From positions 1 to 6,956 of the forward strand of contig JAIHVJ010000100.1 in assembly GCA_022720335.1 (NCBI GenBank): a stretch of 6,956 nt of DNA. Direction: 5' to 3'. The notes under the pieces are model-generated. The model was not told the origin of the DNA and ran no database searches. It saw only the letters and a list, made by a program, of their open reading frames with translations. Origin of the DNA: Collinsella sp. (GTDB lineage: Bacteria; Actinomycetota; Coriobacteriia; Coriobacteriales; Coriobacteriaceae). Position 1 is the first letter of the stretch, and every line of letters begins with the position of its first letter. This document shows positions 6,021 to 6,956 of this stretch, piece after piece. A program made the position numbers and the translations under genes.

Positions 6021-6391
6021 GTCACCATAGCTCGCAGCCGCCCAAGTGTAGCTCTGGCCGCGATCGCCTTCGTTGTTGGCCGTATTACCATCGGCGCCCG
6101 GAACGGCAACGGCACCGTTACCCTGGTAGTCGACGATGCCATCCGGCTGCGACGTTCCTACCGTAGGATGCGAGAGCTTCTCAAAGGAATACCCATTTCC
6201 CGCATTGTAGGTAACGGCACCCGATGCGTCTTCGGCGTGCGCCGGCAGCGGCGATACCAAGATAGCGGCAAGCGCTGCCACCAAGCCAAGTGTTCCCACT
6301 CGTCTCATAAGGTTATAGCCTCCCCTGTCCTAAAGCCCAGTTTTAGCATTCTTCATTTCTGTCCACGGTTAATTGCAATCTGAGCACAGCA

Positions 6392-6420
6392 ATAATCAGT
6401 GTATAAATATACACCTGTAA
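6392..6420 (-). promoter_or_regulatory. Candidate promoter of the surface-protein gene
   Basis: On the minus strand TTACAG (6415-6420, four of six) and GATTAT (6392-6397, four of six) are separated by exactly 17 bases. Transcription would begin near 6385 and give a leader of about 77 bases. Both hexamers are moderate. The support comes from spacing, AT-richness, position and the operator-like palindrome that fills the spacer. Confidence 0.5.
6399..6419. promoter_or_regulatory. Overlapping operator-like palindromes in the promoter spacer
   Basis: GTGTATAAATATACAC (6399-6414) is a perfect 7-bp inverted repeat around a two-base centre. It overlaps TACACCTGTA (6410-6419), a perfect match to the TACA-N2-TGTA operator core of CopY/BlaI-type winged-helix repressors. 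Both lie in or at the spacer of the candidate surface-protein promoter, where a bound protein would block polymerase. No regulator gene is in the window, so the binding protein is unknown; GntR-type or other dimeric repressors are also possible. Confidence 0.5.
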
Positions 6421-6580
6421 TTTTTTGGACGGGTTCATAGATGCTCGATTGGTAGCGAATTCCGCGCAAACCGTCACCAAACTCCACTTTTGCCGCATCT
6501 AAAGGTTATTTTTGCGCAAATTTTTGGATGCCGATAGTCACAATGGACAGGAGGCTGGTACCCACCGGAGAGGGCAACGC
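6421..6580. other. AT-rich non-coding gap between the HMA gene and the surface-protein promoter
   Basis: No credible gene is seen. The stretch holds a perfect palindrome TTTGCGCAAA (6511-6520), a second GCGCAAA at 6464-6470, and AATTTTTTGGA (6419-6429) echoed by AATTTTTGGA (6519-6528). AGGTTATTTTTG (6503-6514) is identical over 12 bases to the minus-strand copy of the right arm of the 1044-1106 palindrome. No convincing terminator for the HMA gene was found. The gap may carry remnants of dispersed repeats. Confidence 0.4.
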
Positions 6581-6955
6581 CTACATTTTCATAACGTAAT
6601 AGCCCGCACCCCTCACTGCCGTCTCGAGTGTGTCGCGATCAACCGGGCGCTTCGAGCGCACGCGTGCCGTGTGGTCCGCGTACGTTACCGTAGCCCACAC
6701 GCCATCAAGCGCATTGAGGGCATTCGTCACATTCCGGGCGCAGCCGTCGCAACTCATGCCGCCGATAAGGAGTTCCTCACGATAGGGGTAGTGGGACTCG
6801 TCGGTGTCTGCCACCACAACCTTTTTGGCCTTCTTGCCGCTCGCACCATCGCTGCAACAACTCTTCCCGTGTGTCGAAGCGGCAATGCGACGCAGTCCAA
6901 AAAACATGCCGACGGCAATGACGGCCAGCACGATGAGATTCGCAGGGTTGAGCAA
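6581..6955 (-). CDS. Membrane-anchored heavy-metal-associated (HMA) domain protein, N-terminus possibly incomplete
   Basis: 124 residues are readable, ending at TAG 6581-6583. Residues 5-21 form one hydrophobic membrane span, followed by a basic stretch and a cysteine pair (KSCCS, 31-35). A Lys-rich linker leads to an HMA domain (about 60-124) with the metal-binding GMSCDGC loop (Cys69, Cys72) and a typical ending GYYVMKM. HMA domains bind Cu(I), Zn, Cd or Hg and either chaperone metals or sense them within P-type ATPases. The membrane-span-plus-CC start recalls FeoB-associated Cys-rich membrane proteins. I infer a membrane-tethered metallochaperone; the metal is not determined. The first possible start in view is TTG at 6953-6955, with no room to see a ribosome site, so the true start may lie beyond the window. 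A flanking metal ATPase or iron transporter upstream would fit but cannot be seen. Confidence 0.85.
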   Translation of the reverse strand: MLNPANLIVLAVIAVGMFFGLRRIAASTHGKSCCSDGASGKKAKKVVVADTDESHYPYREELLIGGMSCDGCARNVTNALNALDGVWATVTYADHTARVRSKRPVDRDTLETAVRGAGYYVMKM

Positions 6956-6956
6956 G

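Larger units (their letters stand above)
3783..6308 (-). pseudogene. Sortase-anchored beta-propeller-like surface protein, interrupted by an in-frame TGA
   Basis: Read through its one internal stop, this is an 841-residue secreted wall protein of unknown ligand. ATG 6308 follows GGAGG at 6319-6323 (ten-base spacer). Residues 1-25 are a signal peptide (basic start, hydrophobic core, cleavage after AHA). From about residue 85 the body has repeated blade-like strands such as YNDYLYIG, FDGKLYIGT and YKGKLYFCG, suggesting a beta-propeller. It ends in a blade around 691-745 (MYVTEDGVNFTTLTTNGF, then LCLGTANPF). A segment of about 170 residues (518-690), acidic and helix-prone, interrupts the propeller before its last blade. 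A Pro/Gly/Asp then Ser/Thr-rich stalk leads to LPRAG (807-811), a hydrophobic span and the tail RKRSRR: a sortase signal with Ala in place of Thr. Codon 97 is TGA (6018-6020) with the same frame open on both sides. Without readthrough, only a 96-residue secreted fragment is made, or an unexported protein starting at GTG 6011, which has no ribosome site. A sequencing error is possible. TAG 3783-3785 overlaps the stop of the YolD-like gene. Confidence 0.82.

Noticed and set aside
6343..6438. 31-residue ORF on the minus strand upstream of the surface-protein gene
   Set aside because: It runs across the candidate promoter and operator, has no ribosome site and encodes nothing recognisable.

Overview
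The window is chromosomal DNA from a GC-rich, Gram-positive-type bacterium. The best guess is a gut actinobacterium of the class Coriobacteriia (Collinsella or a relative). This rests on GC-rich codon use, GGAGG ribosome sites, a sortase-anchored surface protein with a short LPxxG tail, and a UvrX-type polymerase paired with a YolD-like protein. The assignment is inferred from style and gene content, not from a database match.

Layout from left to right. Bases 1-918 (minus) hold the N-terminal half of glucose-6-phosphate isomerase, which runs off the left edge. Its leader has a perfect GC-rich hairpin just before the ribosome site. Bases 1044-1106 hold an imperfect palindrome built on GGGACAGG, which looks like a REP element and may also act as a terminator. 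Bases 1118-1693 (minus) encode a small protein resembling only the N-terminal, nucleotide-binding half of iron-containing alcohol dehydrogenases, with an eroded glycine motif. Bases 1775-1862 form a compact control region: a near-consensus sigma-70-type promoter followed by two LexA-like SOS boxes. It drives a two-gene plus-strand operon (1863-3786), a Y-family translesion DNA polymerase and an overlapping YolD-like gene.

The operon converges on a minus-strand surface-protein gene (3783-6308). The two stop codons share bases, and the best terminator for the surface-protein mRNA lies inside the YolD-like coding sequence. The surface protein has a signal peptide, a beta-propeller-like body, a long acidic helical insert, a Pro/Gly/Thr-rich wall-spanning stalk and an LPRAG sorting signal. 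A single in-frame TGA at codon 97 breaks the frame, so it is a recent pseudogene, a readthrough gene or a sequencing error. Its upstream region has a candidate promoter whose spacer contains a palindrome overlapping a perfect TACA-N2-TGTA (CopY/BlaI-like) site. The right edge (6581-6955, minus) encodes a membrane-anchored heavy-metal-associated (HMA) protein, possibly incomplete at its N-terminus.

The coherent unit is the polymerase/YolD-like pair: an SOS-controlled, translationally coupled mutagenesis cassette. The other genes are unrelated housekeeping, surface or metal-handling genes. No RNA genes, CRISPR arrays, insertion sequences or phage genes were seen.
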